64,000 bases of DNA, from the NCBI GenBank assembly GCA_030770425.1, contig JASJFT010000174.1:1-64000 (forward strand), read 5' to 3'. The notes under the pieces were generated by a model that was not told the DNA's origin, searched no databases, and saw only the letters and a list, made by a program, of their open reading frames with translations. Source of the stretch: Darksidea phi. Lineage: Eukaryota > Ascomycota > Dothideomycetes > Pleosporales > Lentitheciaceae. The translations under genes and the position numbers were made by a program. Below, piece by piece: positions 35,264 to 47,727 of the stretch; the first letter of the stretch is position 1; every line of letters starts with the position of its first letter.

Positions 35264-36658
35264 GATTTCTAGAGATTTTGCCTGTGATGACTGTGTCGAT
35301 GGTATAAATAGGGATGCGCGACTGGGGTTTCCGAGTCTTGAGTCGCGTCGGATGTTGTGCGTGTGGTGGTCGGTGGGGTGGCTGGGGATGGAGGTGAAAG
35401 GAATGTTATGGTTGCGCAGTCTTGAGGCGCGTTAACCCGATACGGAAGCCATCTGGTGGCACGTGATGAACTTGGCGAACGAGTTGTCTGTGCTGGCCGG
35501 CGCGAATAGTCCCGCGAAAGCTGTAATGGAAGGGATAAGCCGGCTTTATGGCTATTCGAGCTAGTGGTGCCTAGGCGGCAAGCCTAGAAAGTGGTTACCT
35601 GCTTATACCGTCCCAGCAGTGCATGTGGCCAGCTCGTGGAGGTTTCTGAAACGTCCGAAGATAGAAATAAAAAGTGAAGAGGAGTGTAAAGACCAATGAA
35701 CCGTGGTACAGATGAAAGACTTGATCATGAGGTACTGTAGACTCCAAAATAGTGTCATGAAAGGGGACAGATGGAAAAGTAGAACTTGGATTAACACAAG
35801 GAGGAATAGGAGAGTAGATAGCTATGGAGATGGGTAGGTAGACGGTTTCATAAAGTAACTTACATGGTGATGAGACATCCACATTACCCACAAGGTATGA
35901 CAAAAAGACAGTAAAGTGGTCCGTTCGACCATCCTCGTTTTAGTCAGTGAGCTACAGTAGTCGCCCGCTCTCACGGCGCCACCAAGACGAATATGAATGT
36001 TCGCCCGCTCGCAGACCTGATCGGGCATCTGCATGCGCATAATGGGTACTAGAAGCCATTGATAGTAAGTATTCGTAGGAGTCCTCCGTTATATGGCAGC
36101 TGTATGTGTGGATAAAGAGCAGGTGCTTGCGTTGAGTGTTAGGATTCGCATGCAGAAACAACCGAAAAATTGGAAAAGAACTTGCAAAAAGAGCCTACGC
36201 TGACCTATCGGCAGCTTCGGAATGCACAAGAATACGTCAAACTCAGGGTACAGACAGATTGCGGGTAACACAACGACGACGTTGAGTCTCTTCGAGATGG
36301 AACTGGAGCGTGCATTGCGCCTTTCCTCTTTAGATCTAGCGTATTGCTTGGCCGCCTACCACTCGCAACTGACAACTGACAACGCCCTTTTCCATTGCAA
36401 GCCGCCGATCAGCATATGCGTCCGTTGCCGTAGCTGCACTACGCAGGCTCTCATATTCTCCGCACACTCTCCAGTCGCTCGCCACGCCGTTGCCGGTCGC
36501 CGTCGCCCACAAGCCCAAGCGCCCCTACGACATAAGGAAACATCCAAGCTTCGTTCCGGACAGCTATCCATCGCTCAACAGCGCCCTTGCCCATTCCGAC
36601 GCCGCATGTCACGCCCGACGGGTCGTCTCACGCTACCTAACTTCCGAAAAGCTCCGTC
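35264..36658. other. Divergent intergenic region between H2A.Z and striatin, no gene seen
   Basis: About 1.4 kb upstream of two genes facing away from each other. Frames up to 154 codons (36222-36686) are Cys/His/Arg-rich without a motif and overlap the striatin start, so they are probably leader sequence. Confidence 0.6.
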
Positions 36659-39327
36659 ATGGCATGGCAGTCGCCTTCGCCCATGAATGTGGGCGGCGCG
36701 GGCAGCGGAGGAGATGGGAGCGCCGCGACAGGGACAGAGTACACGCTGCAGGGTAAGAGTGTACTCTTCGACAGCATTGCTTAGACCAATGTTGTCACTA
36801 AAAGGGCTATGGACTGACCGTGATTGCAGGGGTTATGCGCTTTCTACAGCTAGAATGGCACAATCACGAGCGCGCGAGAAATGCTTGGGACATTGAGCGC
36901 GCAGAAATGAAGGCGAAGATCGCGAAACAGGAAGGCGAGGTCCGGAGCGCCAAAAAGCTGAACGATCAGCTAAATAAGCACATACGCATGTTGGAACAAG
37001 CATTAGTGAACGAACGGAAGAATAAGGCTGCTACGACTGGAGGAAACGACGAGAAGAAGGAGAAGGCCAGATCCAAAAGTGGTATGGAGCCTAAGAAGCG
37101 TGCGCCGATACTGATCTTTTTGTAATAACCATACGCTTGAACGAAGCTAACTTATATCTGTGTAGCGCAACACAAGCACCACAACTCCTTCCTCGACGTC
37201 GACAACGAACTCTCAGAACAAGCTGAGGCGGACCGCGAAAACTTGCGCGAGAAATCGAAGCTATATCTCACAAAATGCGTGGAGGAAATCACATATCTAC
37301 TGACGCCGCCAGCTCAGCCGGCGCCGCAGCCCGGCATCCACGCGCTCGGAAATGGCTCTGGGTTCCTCAATCACGGAGACGCTTCGATGGAGGAGGTTTA
37401 CCTTCACCAACACCGCCAAAAGATGCAGTCGCAACTGCCTACAATGCCCAACATGTCTATGCCTAACCACCAGCAACCAAATATTTCTGCTTCCGCCGAG
37501 TTGCACAGCTTTTCCCACCAGCCGCAACAGTTCCATCAAGCTCCACAAATGACACGAGATCCTCCTAGCCAAATACCGCTTCCACCGCATTCTGGGCCGC
37601 CCTCGGAGTACCCAGGCCAACAGGCGCATTCGCAGGCGCCGCAACAATTTGCCTCGGTACCTGAAGAGCAAGTAGAGAAAGTCACACACTCTTTCGACAA
37701 CCAAGGCCGCCAAATAGCGAGTCGGGAAGAAGTCACGTCAGGCAATGCTCAAACGAATGTGGAAGACGGGGAGACCTGGAATTTCGAAGAGCCCATCATG
37801 GAAATGCCGCAAGAGGCACCACCTCCTAGAAGACCAGACACGGAATCTTTTCCAAGCGCGAACAATATCCCTTCTAAGTCTCCTCCGAGGCACGGCAAGC
37901 GAAAGACAAGTCTAGATCTACACCGCAGACGGTCAAGCCAAGGAGACAGTCGAGAAGCAGCCGGTCAAAACTCACGGGGTGACCCGCAGAACTTCAAAGT
38001 GCGGTTTGCTCTCCGTGGGCATCTTGACGTTGTTCGCTCCGTTATCTTCACAGGAGGTGGCAGTCCCACGGAGCCTGAAATATGTACTGCGGGCGATGAT
38101 GGCTTAATCAAGAGGTGGATCATCCCTGCCAGCTACGCCAACCAAGCTAGCATGAACAATGACTTGGACATCTCGCCATACTGGTCCCACCGAGGTCATG
38201 ACGGCGTGGTAACATGTCTTGCCGCCTGCCCTTCATCGGCATCCTTTGCCACCGGCGGTAGAGTGTCCGGTGACGGCTGGATTTTCTCTGGTGGACAAGA
38301 TGCTACCGTTCGCGTTTGGGAAAGGGGACGTGTTGATCCCAAGGCTACACTTGACGGGCACACGGGCGCCGTCTGGACAGTATGCGTACTCCCAGCAACC
38401 TGTCACTCCGTGTTCGGCGCAGACTGCAACAACTATGGTGGACCAGATCGGGTTCTGCTCGCGTCAGGCTCTGCGGACGGTACCATTAAAATCTGGGCTG
38501 TGAGCGCGCCTCCTCAGTTAGTTTCGCCTCAGTCAGGCTCACGACGAGGTGTCGGAGGGAGCCGGAGACATTCGGTAACGTCGGGATCGAACTACCCTTC
38601 ATCACCACAACCAAGCATTGCTACCTCCACTCCGTTCCACTACAGCCTCATCCATACGATTGAGCGAGCTACACATCCGTCGCCAACATGTATAACACCT
38701 CTTTCCCTCACCGGCGAAACCTTCGTGGTGTCCTTCTCCGACGCTTCTATCTTGGTATATCACACTCGGACTGGCGAAGAGCTTATTGGTATGGCTAGCG
38801 GCGAGACATATGATGGTACACCCGCAACTGGTGTCACCTCTGTTGTTACAACGTCCCAAAGTATGGAGGGAGCACAGTCGCAAGATTCTGGTCGGGGCTC
38901 TGACGAAGAAGGTGTGCACGGTCCTACCGGCTCGAACAGTGGTGGCGGCGTCGAAGGGGTCATTATCAGCGGCCACGAAGACAAGTTCATCAGATTCTAC
39001 GATGCCAACTCGGGTGAGTGCTGCTCCTTCTGCTATCTAACAGCATATATGACTAACAATTTCCCAGGTCAATGCACTTACAGCATGCTCGCACATCCCG
39101 CAGCCATCTCATCTCTCTCGATTAGCAAAGACGGCCGTGAAGCTGTATCAGCCGGTCACGACGCCTCTATCCGCTTTTGGTCCCTCGACAAGCGCATATG
39201 CACCCAAGAAATTACAGCGCATCGCGTCTTACGGGGCGAGGGCGTCTGTAGTGTCGTGTGGAGTCAAGACGGGCGCTTGGTGGTATCTGCAGGCGGTGAC
39301 GGTGTCGTCAAAGTCTTCGCGCGATGA
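36659..39327 (+). CDS. pro11: Striatin-family STRIPAK scaffold (Pro11/STR-1-like)
   Basis: Four exons (36659-36752, 36830-37081, 37166-39013, 39068-39327) give 817 aa. The N-terminal striatin domain reads YTLQGVMRFLQLEWHNHERA, followed by a coiled coil (MKAKIAKQEGEVRSAKKLND); this part binds caveolin-like partners and PP2A-A. A long Gln/Pro/Ser-rich spacer leads to WD40 repeats from about residue 395 to the end (FALRGHLDVVRSVIF, GGQDATVRVWE, SGSADGTIKIWA, SAGHDASIRFWS, SAGGDGVVKVFA). Fungal striatin holds the STRIPAK phosphatase-kinase complex together and is needed for fruiting-body development and hyphal fusion. The last intron (39014-39067) is a multiple of three with no stop, so an unspliced frame looks continuous. 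Confidence 0.93.
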
Positions 39328-42288
39328 GACTTACCAATCATGGAATTCAAATTCGACTTCAATCATTGCTTTGCTTTTATAGCCTCATCATACCCCGTGC
39401 ATATGGATGGAAGGACTTAAAACGAACGAATCGGACATGGTGGACTTTTCTGTTTGGAACGATGTTTATCTTACCTACCTATCCATTACTCTTCTTGTAC
39501 GATGTCACTTTTCTCCTGTCACTTATACAACGATAACCTGTTGGCAATGTGGGAGTGTTCAATTTAAGAGCACGCACAAGTTAATGCATGGTATTGGGGC
39601 GTCCGTTTCGAGATGAGATAGTGTGTGCTTTCAGAGTGCTTGGAATGCCTATGGAGCTGTACTATATATGAGAGTGGATAGGGAATAGCGGGGTTACTAG
39701 GGAGGTGACAGGCGGCAAATGTGAATAAGAACAGTTCTGTGAAGCTCGCGAATATTGTGTGGGTATCACCCTGCGTGATGCCTGCTTCATTTTTTGACTT
39801 AGGAAGTACTTGACATGCATGATTTCGATGATAGTACGTAAGAGTGAGGGAGACTTTTAGTAGCAGAAACCATCATTTACTGCCATTTTTTACGGGTTAT
39901 GAGATGAGTGGTGGTGCCGTTCCCGGCATTGGTGTAGTGTATGAAAACGCTATATGGGAGGAATATGCCCAAGTGAATTATAACGATTTTCGATACTAGC
40001 ATCACACCTAGACGATTAAATACACATGTAATAGAGCTTGACGTATATTGGAGAGACCGAACGGACAGCGGGGAAGCCTTCGGTGGTGTATCGGAAGGAG
40101 CAATCCCAAGGAAGTTCCTTGTAAAAAAAAGGGAGCAGTGCGACTGTTAGTTAGAAGGTTATAGAATGTGTGAGTCAGCCTCTAGCAATACTAGACTTGA
40201 TTATGGCATGTGTATTGAAGATACCTTCAACCTCCCCTTGAATAATCATTCGGCATTGGCACAAAAGATGGAAGGCCATCAGGACAAGCATATCACAGTA
40301 GCTATTTGTAGAAATGAAGCCACGGTGAGCATTGTGAAGAACCGTGTCCAGGATGAGAAGGACGTGAAGAAGAAGGTGGTTCGCGAGAAGTAGGAAGATA
40401 GTGGTAATTCACGAAGTAAAATCAATGAAAAGAATATAGAGGTATATTTTACTAGTCTTCGAGAATCTTTAAGCAGCATATAGTAGTACCTAAAGTACTG
40501 TGTGACGCACAGTGAGTGCATATGACCCGCAAATTCACTCTAAGGGTTCAGGGGATAGAACATCAATGCCGTCGATAAAAGCTAATAGACCGGAACCGTT
40601 AAATTCAGTGTCGAAAATGCTTGTTCTGCTAACAGTCCTATTTAGGATTATCGGTTTCTAGCTGCCATGCCCACCACCTCCGTCCCCTGCAGAATGTCGT
40701 TGCTCGAACACCAGTCGCCTGGGAGACCACAACAGCAACCAAATCTTGGTCATAGCATCGTAAGTGTCCACCAAGACCCGCATACATCCGCCAACACCGA
40801 TTTCTTCTGCAATTGATGTTTGATTCAATCTTACGCCTCAGGACCTCAATCCATATCTTTGCCTTCCTTTTAGCACATGGTCATGGCATAATCGTGTATC
40901 GAATTAGACATTCGCTGAAAAGGGGGCTTAATTGCGATAGTCATGAGATGGAAGTGAAGCCCAAAGTCACCGTGCCTGCACGCACACTCCCTCATATCTC
41001 TTCCCAAACCAACGTGGTCCCAGTCTTATCTATTTCTTCGAACCTCACCAATGTTCTTCAGAGCAGCCTCTGTGGTAACCCTTCCGTCTCGTCCGTTCCC
41101 GGCCTCGAATTCTCTAAAGTTACGTCAAATGCTACAGACAATATCACCAAATCTCAGCAACATGGCGAATTCTATGCTGTAGTTTTGGGTCTCGGACCGA
41201 AGATGGACGAGTAGCAAGAGCGCCTTGATACCTTCCAAGTCAAACTCAATGAGCCGAAGAGAGCATCCGTGTCACATGAAAAGAGGACGAAGTTCCAAAG
41301 AAACGCTATCTCGTCACTGCCGAGCGAGATAAGCCCAAAAGACCAATTGGGACAAAAGAACAGCAACCCAATGACGCCATTGAGGCGGTCAAGAAGAAGA
41401 CAAGAACAATATCCGCATCTAGCACAAAGATTACGAGATTACGGACCGGCGTAACAAACTCGGTAACCTCTTCCAAGTCACTGGTGCAAGATAACAGACC
41501 CACATCGACTTGGTATGTCAGATGCAAGCGGAGAGAACCATGTCCTGGCTGACCTCCGAAGTAAGACAGCTTTCTACGCAAAGGAATGCTGAGCATCTGC
41601 GAGCAGACCAAAGTCCTCGCATGATCAGCCGCAATCTGCGCAAAGATACAGTCAACACAACGGAGATGGCAAAGAAGATGATAGCTGACATCCTTGCCGG
41701 GAATAGTAAGCTTTCATCCTAGCTTAAGCAGGTCAGGAACGAAAGGAATAATCAAGAGACTGTTATTCCCGATCTATATGATTAGCTCACCAAAACAAGA
41801 GAGGATTTCAGTGCTGGTCTTCAGATATATACAGTTTATTATTGGAGTACAAAACCCCCCTACAATAGCATAGTTGCGCAAAGCAGCTTTTCCTCAAGGG
41901 GATAAAAATAGGAGAAGAAGGCGATCGACATATCAAGATCTGCAACGAGATGCAAGCGGAACTTACAGATCCTCTCAAATGCGAACAAAGCCCAAAGAAG
42001 AGCAAAAGTCCTACAAGGAATAAGCTGACAGGAGCGTAGAAGACTAGGGCTGGTTAATCAGCTGACTTCCGCTACTTTTCCTGATTAGTCCCGGAGAATT
42101 TCCTTGTTTGTAACGGGCCGCAAAGCTTACTTGCATCGTGTGTAACCAGGGTCGCATGTAGCGTAGAGATAAGAAGTTAATAAACCACTAGAAACTTGAG
42201 ATGGCCTGATACATATCAACATACTTCTCATAGTCCTCGAGATCAAAATTCTTTGCACTTTTGATACCAAGATACTACATCTTTTACC
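39328..42288. other. AT-richer gene-poor border region
   Basis: Three kilobases without a recognisable gene, including the promoter of the terpene cyclase at the right end. Plus-strand coding-like fragments at about 40,650-41,990 are listed separately as a possible pseudogene. The tract 39,700-40,550 is AT-rich with only short frames. Confidence 0.5.
40813..41990 (+). pseudogene. Possible decayed gene, unrecognised
   Basis: Successive plus-strand frames are hydrophilic and coding-like but broken: 40813-41214 (133 codons ending in TGA), a Lys/Arg-rich stretch in another frame around 41,260-41,510 with one TGA where Arg would fit, then 41510-41722 (SWLTSEVRQLSTQR, heptad-like), and EDFSAGLQ-type residues to about 41,830. 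The style suggests a coiled-coil protein that lost its frame. No family is recognised; it could also be chance. Confidence 0.25.
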
Positions 42289-43509
42289 ATGTCTGTCCAA
42301 GTTGAAACACGAACAGCTCACCCGATCCACAACATCACAGGGCCCAAGCTCCCGTTCAAGGAGACGTGGAAAATTCCGCCGTCTAATTGGGCCTACGAAA
42401 TCCACCCCCGTGCCGAGGAAGTCGCCCGCGAAGTGGATGACTACTTTATCCAGAACTGGAACTTCCCTGACGAACGTGCCAAGTACACCTTCCTGAAGGC
42501 CGGCTTCTCGCATGTGACATGCTTGTACTTCCCTTTGGCAAAGGACGACCGCATTCACTTTGCCTGCCGTCTTCTGACGGTACTGTTCTTGATTGATGGT
42601 ATGGTTTTTGAACTCGAAACTGGACATTCCCGATCCATCCGGCTAACCACCATCATCCACTTGTAGACGTACTCGAGGATATGTCATTTGACGATGGCGA
42701 GAAGCTGAACAACAGACTGATGGAGCTATCCAAGGGCCCGCAGTATGCAACACCAGACAGTAAGTAACAAACACATACTGTACCTAGTCGCGGGACTATT
42801 CGCTAAGTCATCTCGGGTGAAAAGGATCTATTCCAGCCGAGTACATCATCTATGATCTTTGGGAGAGCATGCGTGCCCATGACCTGGAGCTCGCCAACGA
42901 AGTGCTCGAGCCAACCTTTGTCTTCATGCGGTCCCAAACCGATAGGGCCCGACTGAGTATCAAGGAGCTAGGCGAGTACCTGCAGTACCGCGAGAAGGAT
43001 GTGGGCAAGGCGTACGTGACCCTGCTTTGATATTCGCTTTAGCAGTTTCCGATCAATTACTTACGTACCTAACTACTAGGCTCCTGTCGGCACTAATGCG
43101 TTACTCGATGGAGCTGAGGCCTACAGCCTCGGAGCTGGCAGCGCTCAAGCCGCTTGAGGAGAACTGCTCCAAACACATCTCCATCGTGAATGATATCTAC
43201 AGCTATGAGAAAGAAGTAATAGCGGCGCAGACAGGCCACAAGGAGGGCTCTTTCCTATGCTCGGCTGTGAAAGTGCTATCTACGGAGACGGCACTGGGGA
43301 TAGCTGCTACCAAGCGCGTTCTATGGCCCATGGTGCGGGAGTGGGAGCTGATTCACGATGCAATGTGCGAGAGCCTGATTGCCTCGGGCATCGACAGCCA
43401 GAGTGTGAGAGATTACATGCGCGGCTTGCAGTATCAGATGAGCGGGAACGAGCAGTGGAGCAGGACTACCCCGCGTTATCTTGTGCCGATGGAGCAGGCT
43501 GGGCAGTAG
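42289..43509 (+). CDS. ari1: Sesquiterpene cyclase, aristolochene-synthase type
   Basis: Four exons (42289-42598, 42667-42759, 42825-43011, 43080-43509) give 339 aa. Splicing rebuilds the first metal-binding motif as LIDDVLED (D103, D104, E107), then SIPAEYIIYDLWESMRAHD. The second metal motif NDIYSYEKE gives N234, S238, E242, and the C-terminal RY pair is R329-Y330; MRSQTDR supplies the usual diphosphate-sensing Arg. The wording and intron positions follow fungal aristolochene synthase (the Penicillium/Aspergillus class I enzyme), which cyclises farnesyl diphosphate to a bicyclic eremophilane. All residues for catalysis are present; the exact product cannot be read from sequence. It opens the cluster that continues to about 58.4 kb. 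Confidence 0.92.
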
Positions 43510-44301
43510 ACGGGAGTGAGGCTTGTCAGAGGAAGATCGAGTTACGTAGATTGATATAGATTGATACATACCTTAGTACTTAGTATGTACCTCGTGTAGG
43601 TACAGAAGAAATAGACCTCATTGTCGGCGGCTCGCAAAAGTACCATGCCACCCTTTCTAGTAGTAGGCGAAAAAAAAAAGGTCTTGTTAAGAACGTATAA
43701 AAAACCCTTCTGTTAGCTGTCCCCTCTCTAGACATCGAATAACCAACTCCCTAACAGCACTTATGGGTGTGGATCTTTCCTTTTTCTCTATTTAGCCGAT
43801 GTCGCACAGTGTTATGTAACATCAGTTGGGAATTCCCTACTAAAAATGTAGTTCCCTCCAAGGTTGTTACGGAGATATGAAAAAATATCTGTGTGGCATG
43901 GTGCTGCGGATGTATCCGTGTGGCACACAGGACATACACGTGGCACAGTGATACGGTTCCCCCACTTTGCGCATCACTAAGTAAGAACGCACCAGTGAAG
44001 TGACAGATCCTGTATCACTATGCATTGATGTGTCAACGATTGCACCACGGTTGATTAGTTACGCAAGTGCCTTGCAGTTGGCCCTGCAGTTTGGGTTACA
44101 CTGCCTTGCCGATGGCATGCATGTATTAGATAAGCCCCACTCTTCCTTATTGCAGCTGAACTTAATATCCGCCCCGAACCGGACCGGTGACTTAGCGCTT
44201 ACGCCATCTCACTTGCTTATCAGCCCATGTTGTGTCGCCTAGAGAGTGAAGAGCATATAAATCATTCCATAATAAGGTCACCTCAACACGCCACCTTCGA
44301 A
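43510..44301. other. Intergenic, promoter of the cluster regulator
   Basis: About 790 bases with only short frames. A near-repeat GTGGCACAC/GTGGCACAG occurs at 43,890-43,950. No binding site is assigned. Confidence 0.5.
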
Positions 44302-45734
44302 ATGTTCGGCAGCTGGCGTGTAAACTCCAGCGGGAATGATCCAACCTTTCTAAGAGATAGTCCCAAAATCCACAAAGCCTGTAATAACTGTCGAAAAAGA
44401 AAGGTATGCAAAACACCTTTTCTGCTGTTGCGCACTCCGACATTCGCTGCATCCCGTCCTTATTCTCGTCCCTCATGTGTTTGGATTCGGTCTTCCTGAT
44501 TGACGATGGTGTCACAGCCCGTACCAAAGTCAAGTACACAGGGCTAATGTCGGTGACACCATAGATTCGATGCACAGGCCAGCTCTCAGGTTGCGAGCGA
44601 TGCGAAGCCCTCGATGTACAATGCACTTACTTCACCGAGAAAGGAAAGAGGCAACGAAACTCGTCGGAAGACGCAGCGAACAGGCACGGCCAGCAAGAGA
44701 GGCAGCAGCGCCAGTCGTGGCTACCCGAGGGCGTAGAGGAACTGGCAGTCGACGTTGCACCGCTTTCTGATGCCAACTTCTACAACGGAACCGAGGACGA
44801 CAGTGCCTTCTCCGCTGATATTGAGCCGTGGTCTGGTATGTTCCCGGAATTGACGCCAGACGGCGCTTCTACCTTAGAAACCCAGTCCAGATCGGCCACC
44901 AGTGGGTCGGCATATGTGTCGACTCGACCTACAAGTCATGGGGGTACGGGTACCGATGCGGCCTTTTGGAACGACAGCAGATTTCCAAGCGCAGATATCC
45001 CAGCCGAATCCATCCCATCTGTTTCCGGGGGCCATCACACGACCAACCAACAACAGCATTATAATCAGCATAATTCTCCGGTCAATATCCAACCGTATGC
45101 ACAGGCGCACGACCAAGTTCTATCCCAAGGAGAAACACAGGCCCTAGTACACATGCAAGAGCATGAAGAGCCAGCACGATGCCCAGAGCAGACGGGTTGT
45201 AAATGCATGAAGAGCATCGTGTACCTTATCAATGAATTAGAGACGACTCTGAACAATGATAGCTCTGTCAACGACATGTTGGACATTGAGAGCGGGCTTT
45301 TTTTACCAAAGACACATGGCCTCGATTCAGCCCTGGGGCTCCATAAAGATGCTATACGATATGGCGAGTCCATGCGTCAATGCCGGCAGTGCGTTACCCG
45401 GGCCGAGAACAGGATGTTGTTGCTACTGCTTGCCAACAGGTTGGTCGCCTTGTGTGCACGCATGATTTCAGTATACCGCAGCCTAACCTCGGGAGCGCAC
45501 GCCTGTGGACTCGCCATCGCCATCTCAGTGGGGGAATATGAGGTTGAATCGGCAGCTGAGAGCAGCGCGGTGCTGCGAGAACTGCTCGCTTTCCAGTTAC
45601 GCTCCCTACACACCTTTGTCACGCCCTTATCAAGCACCAATCAGTTCCAGACGGCCGAGTTCTACGCTGTGAAGGAGAGAGCGGCCAGCTTGTGGCGGGG
45701 CCTACAGCAAAACGCCGTTCTGTCGCCACCTTGA
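44302..45734 (+). CDS. Zn(II)2Cys6 transcription factor, AflR-like, probable cluster regulator
   Basis: Exons 44302-44403 and 44565-45734 (intron 161 nt) give 423 aa. The zinc cluster spans the intron: Cys27, 30, 37, 44, 47 and 54 in CX2CX6CX6CX2CX6C, with ACNNCRKRK before and IRCTGQLSGCERCEALDV after the junction. A Gln/Ser/Thr-rich middle is followed by a C-terminal part with CMKSIVYLINELETTL and AENRMLLLLLANRLVALC, the arrangement of AflR-type regulators of polyketide and terpenoid clusters. The gene lies between the cyclase and the dehydrogenase, so pathway-specific control is the natural inference. A retained intron would stop translation soon after the first half of the zinc cluster. 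Confidence 0.85.
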
Positions 45735-46453
45735 GATGTGTACTATTTCGGGTCGACTGGTAGGGTCATTGTTTGTGACCTAGTTTCAAGCCTCATAGAT
45801 GAGTTACTTTTAGAATTAGATCCATACAATCAAATAGAATTATACGTACAGGTAGAACTATACGTACAGGTAGAACTATACGTACAGATAGAACTATGCG
45901 CACGGTAGAATTGTACGTACAAGTAGAGTCATAGTGTGATGGGAGTGTGTTATGGCGCGACTGTGGAGCCCTACCTAAGGCATCTTTTTTTTTTTTTTTT
46001 TTTTTTTTGGCACCAGGTTTCCTTCAATTGTTTGCGCCAGTAGCAGGTGTTTCGACGGAAGAGAAATGGCGGTCGAATTCGTAAGTAGTAGTGCGCAACC
46101 ATAATATACAGCATTGCTCACACGGATGTGTCCGAAAGGAGCCGCGAAGCGCCAAACCTCCATAGCTACATCATAGATCCCGGACATATAGGATCCTAGC
46201 CGGCTGCTGTGTAATGCCTAGGATTTTGATATTCGGATATAAGCCATCGGGTATATCAAGCGTGTATTTTTTTGAGGTAGACAAATTGACTTTGTGCAGA
46301 CCAATCAGGAGCCTCTATAATTCAGAAAATACAGGTACGTGCGCGTATATATTAGGACGGGGCGCTGCGCCTAGGAACGAGGGGCGCCGCATTGTGTACC
46401 CATTCTAGTATATTTCTAAGGTTTCGCGCGAGGGGGGGAAATAGGAACTCGGT
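45735..46453. other. Convergent intergenic region with tandem repeats and poly-T
   Basis: No gene. It holds the 18-bp tandem repeat (45835-45923), a run of 24 Ts (45985-46008) and AT-rich sequence between the 3' ends of the regulator and the dehydrogenase. Confidence 0.7.
45835..45923 (+). repeat. 18-bp tandem repeat, about five units
   Basis: Units of the form TAGAACTATACGTACAGG: three near-perfect copies (45835-45888), then a 17-bp diverged copy and a fifth at 45906-45923. Each unit carries the palindrome GTAC. It lies just downstream of the regulator stop codon. Confidence 0.9.
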
Positions 46454-47486
46454 TTATTCTACAGGGCGGAAATCCGTCGCTTCCTGCTGCTTATGCGTCA
46501 GACTTAGATTCTCGCGCCCCATCCAAAACGGTGAGAGATCCGCCAAGGGCTCCTCCAACTCGGTGTAGGAATCGCCCAGTGTCAAGATGACACGACCGTT
46601 CCATCGCTCCTGTTTCCATAAGTCCTCTTTCTTGTCCTTGCCGTACGTCTGCACCCGCCTGCTCTGCTTGGCTATAGCCGAATATACAAGCGCCAGGCCA
46701 ACAAAGTGGGCATCACTGACTGGCAGCCCCTGCGCCCTAATCGGAGCTGCTAAGTGGCTTGGTAGTAGACTCGTAACGGTAGCCGCCGGCGCAACACCGT
46801 TGATAGTGATGCCGTCACGAACTATGGTCGATCTCAGTGCCCGAATCAGCCCAACAAGCTAGGTAGTAAACACGTCAGCCGGTTCAAATTTGTTGAGTCT
46901 CAAGCACTTATCTAGGAAAATACGTACGGCCAGTTTTCCACTTGAATACACGGGGAGCGACTGTTCGGGTGCGTATGCAGTTGCGCTAGTCGTGATTACG
47001 ATACTCCCTTGCGTCTTATCTGCTCGCATGCGACTCCAAGCCAGCTTCACCACGTTGTATGCGCCCCGCATGTTGACGTCGAGCACGCCATACGTAGGCT
47101 CAGCTAACAGTCCATCACTGTCCATCTGATCGGCGAAGTAGTCTGTCGTTTCCGACGTGCCGGCGTTGGCAAAGGCGTAGTCGATCTGCCCGATCTTGTT
47201 GAAAACGGCGCGCAGATCATTCCAGTTCGCGACATTGCACTGGTGAAACTGCACGCTGGGAATATCTACCTCAGATCGATTGATGTCAAGTACGTGTACC
47301 GATGCTCCCTTCTCGGCTAAGATCTTGGCGGCTGCATATCCAATGCCCGAGGATCCTCCTATGTACCCAATGGGCGTCAGTCAATTCTTTTCAAGCCGCA
47401 GTTTGTGTTCAGTTCTGACCTGTGATGATGGCGGTTTTTCCTGTTTGGGGTGGAATATCGCTCTTTGTAATGCTAAGCGAAGCCAT
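46454..47486 (-). CDS. Short-chain dehydrogenase/reductase
   Basis: Exons 47486-47420, 47358-46928 and 46858-46454 give 300 aa. The classical SDR features are the cofactor glycines GGSSGIG (23-29, rebuilt across intron 1), FANAG, and the catalytic Ser147, Tyr160 and Lys164 (YSSGK). A segment [12 protein letters not shown] follows, where family members have NxVxPGxxxT. The Asp in VHVLDINR at the end of strand beta-2 favours NAD(H). The C-terminal about 70 residues are longer than in minimal SDRs. Placed among cyclase, regulator and P450s, it probably oxidises a hydroxyl of the terpene skeleton to a ketone or reduces one. It is read in the same direction as the neighbouring P450. Confidence 0.9.
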
Positions 47487-47727
47487 GATGTACTGACAAA
47501 ATCGCTGCAACTACGGTAGCCTACTGACACGCAATTTAGGGATGATATTTATCCGGGGATGAAGATTAATGTATATTTAAGATCTCCTCGCTGCTTAAGT
47601 ACTTGAGCCCCAAAAACCTCCTCGTCCTGCTATCTGCACCAGCCGACCTGCTGTGTCACGACTGACATCGGTCGGGGATTTCCCCATGCGGCCATGTTAC
47701 TTCTGCGGCGTGTTGCCCTATATGGCC

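Noticed and set aside
36222..36686. 154-codon plus-strand frame before striatin
   Set aside because: Composition is Arg/His/Cys-rich without a motif, and it overlaps the striatin start in another frame.
39328..42288. Transposon explaining the AT-rich border
   Set aside because: No transposase, reverse transcriptase, long terminal repeat or terminal inverted repeat could be recognised.
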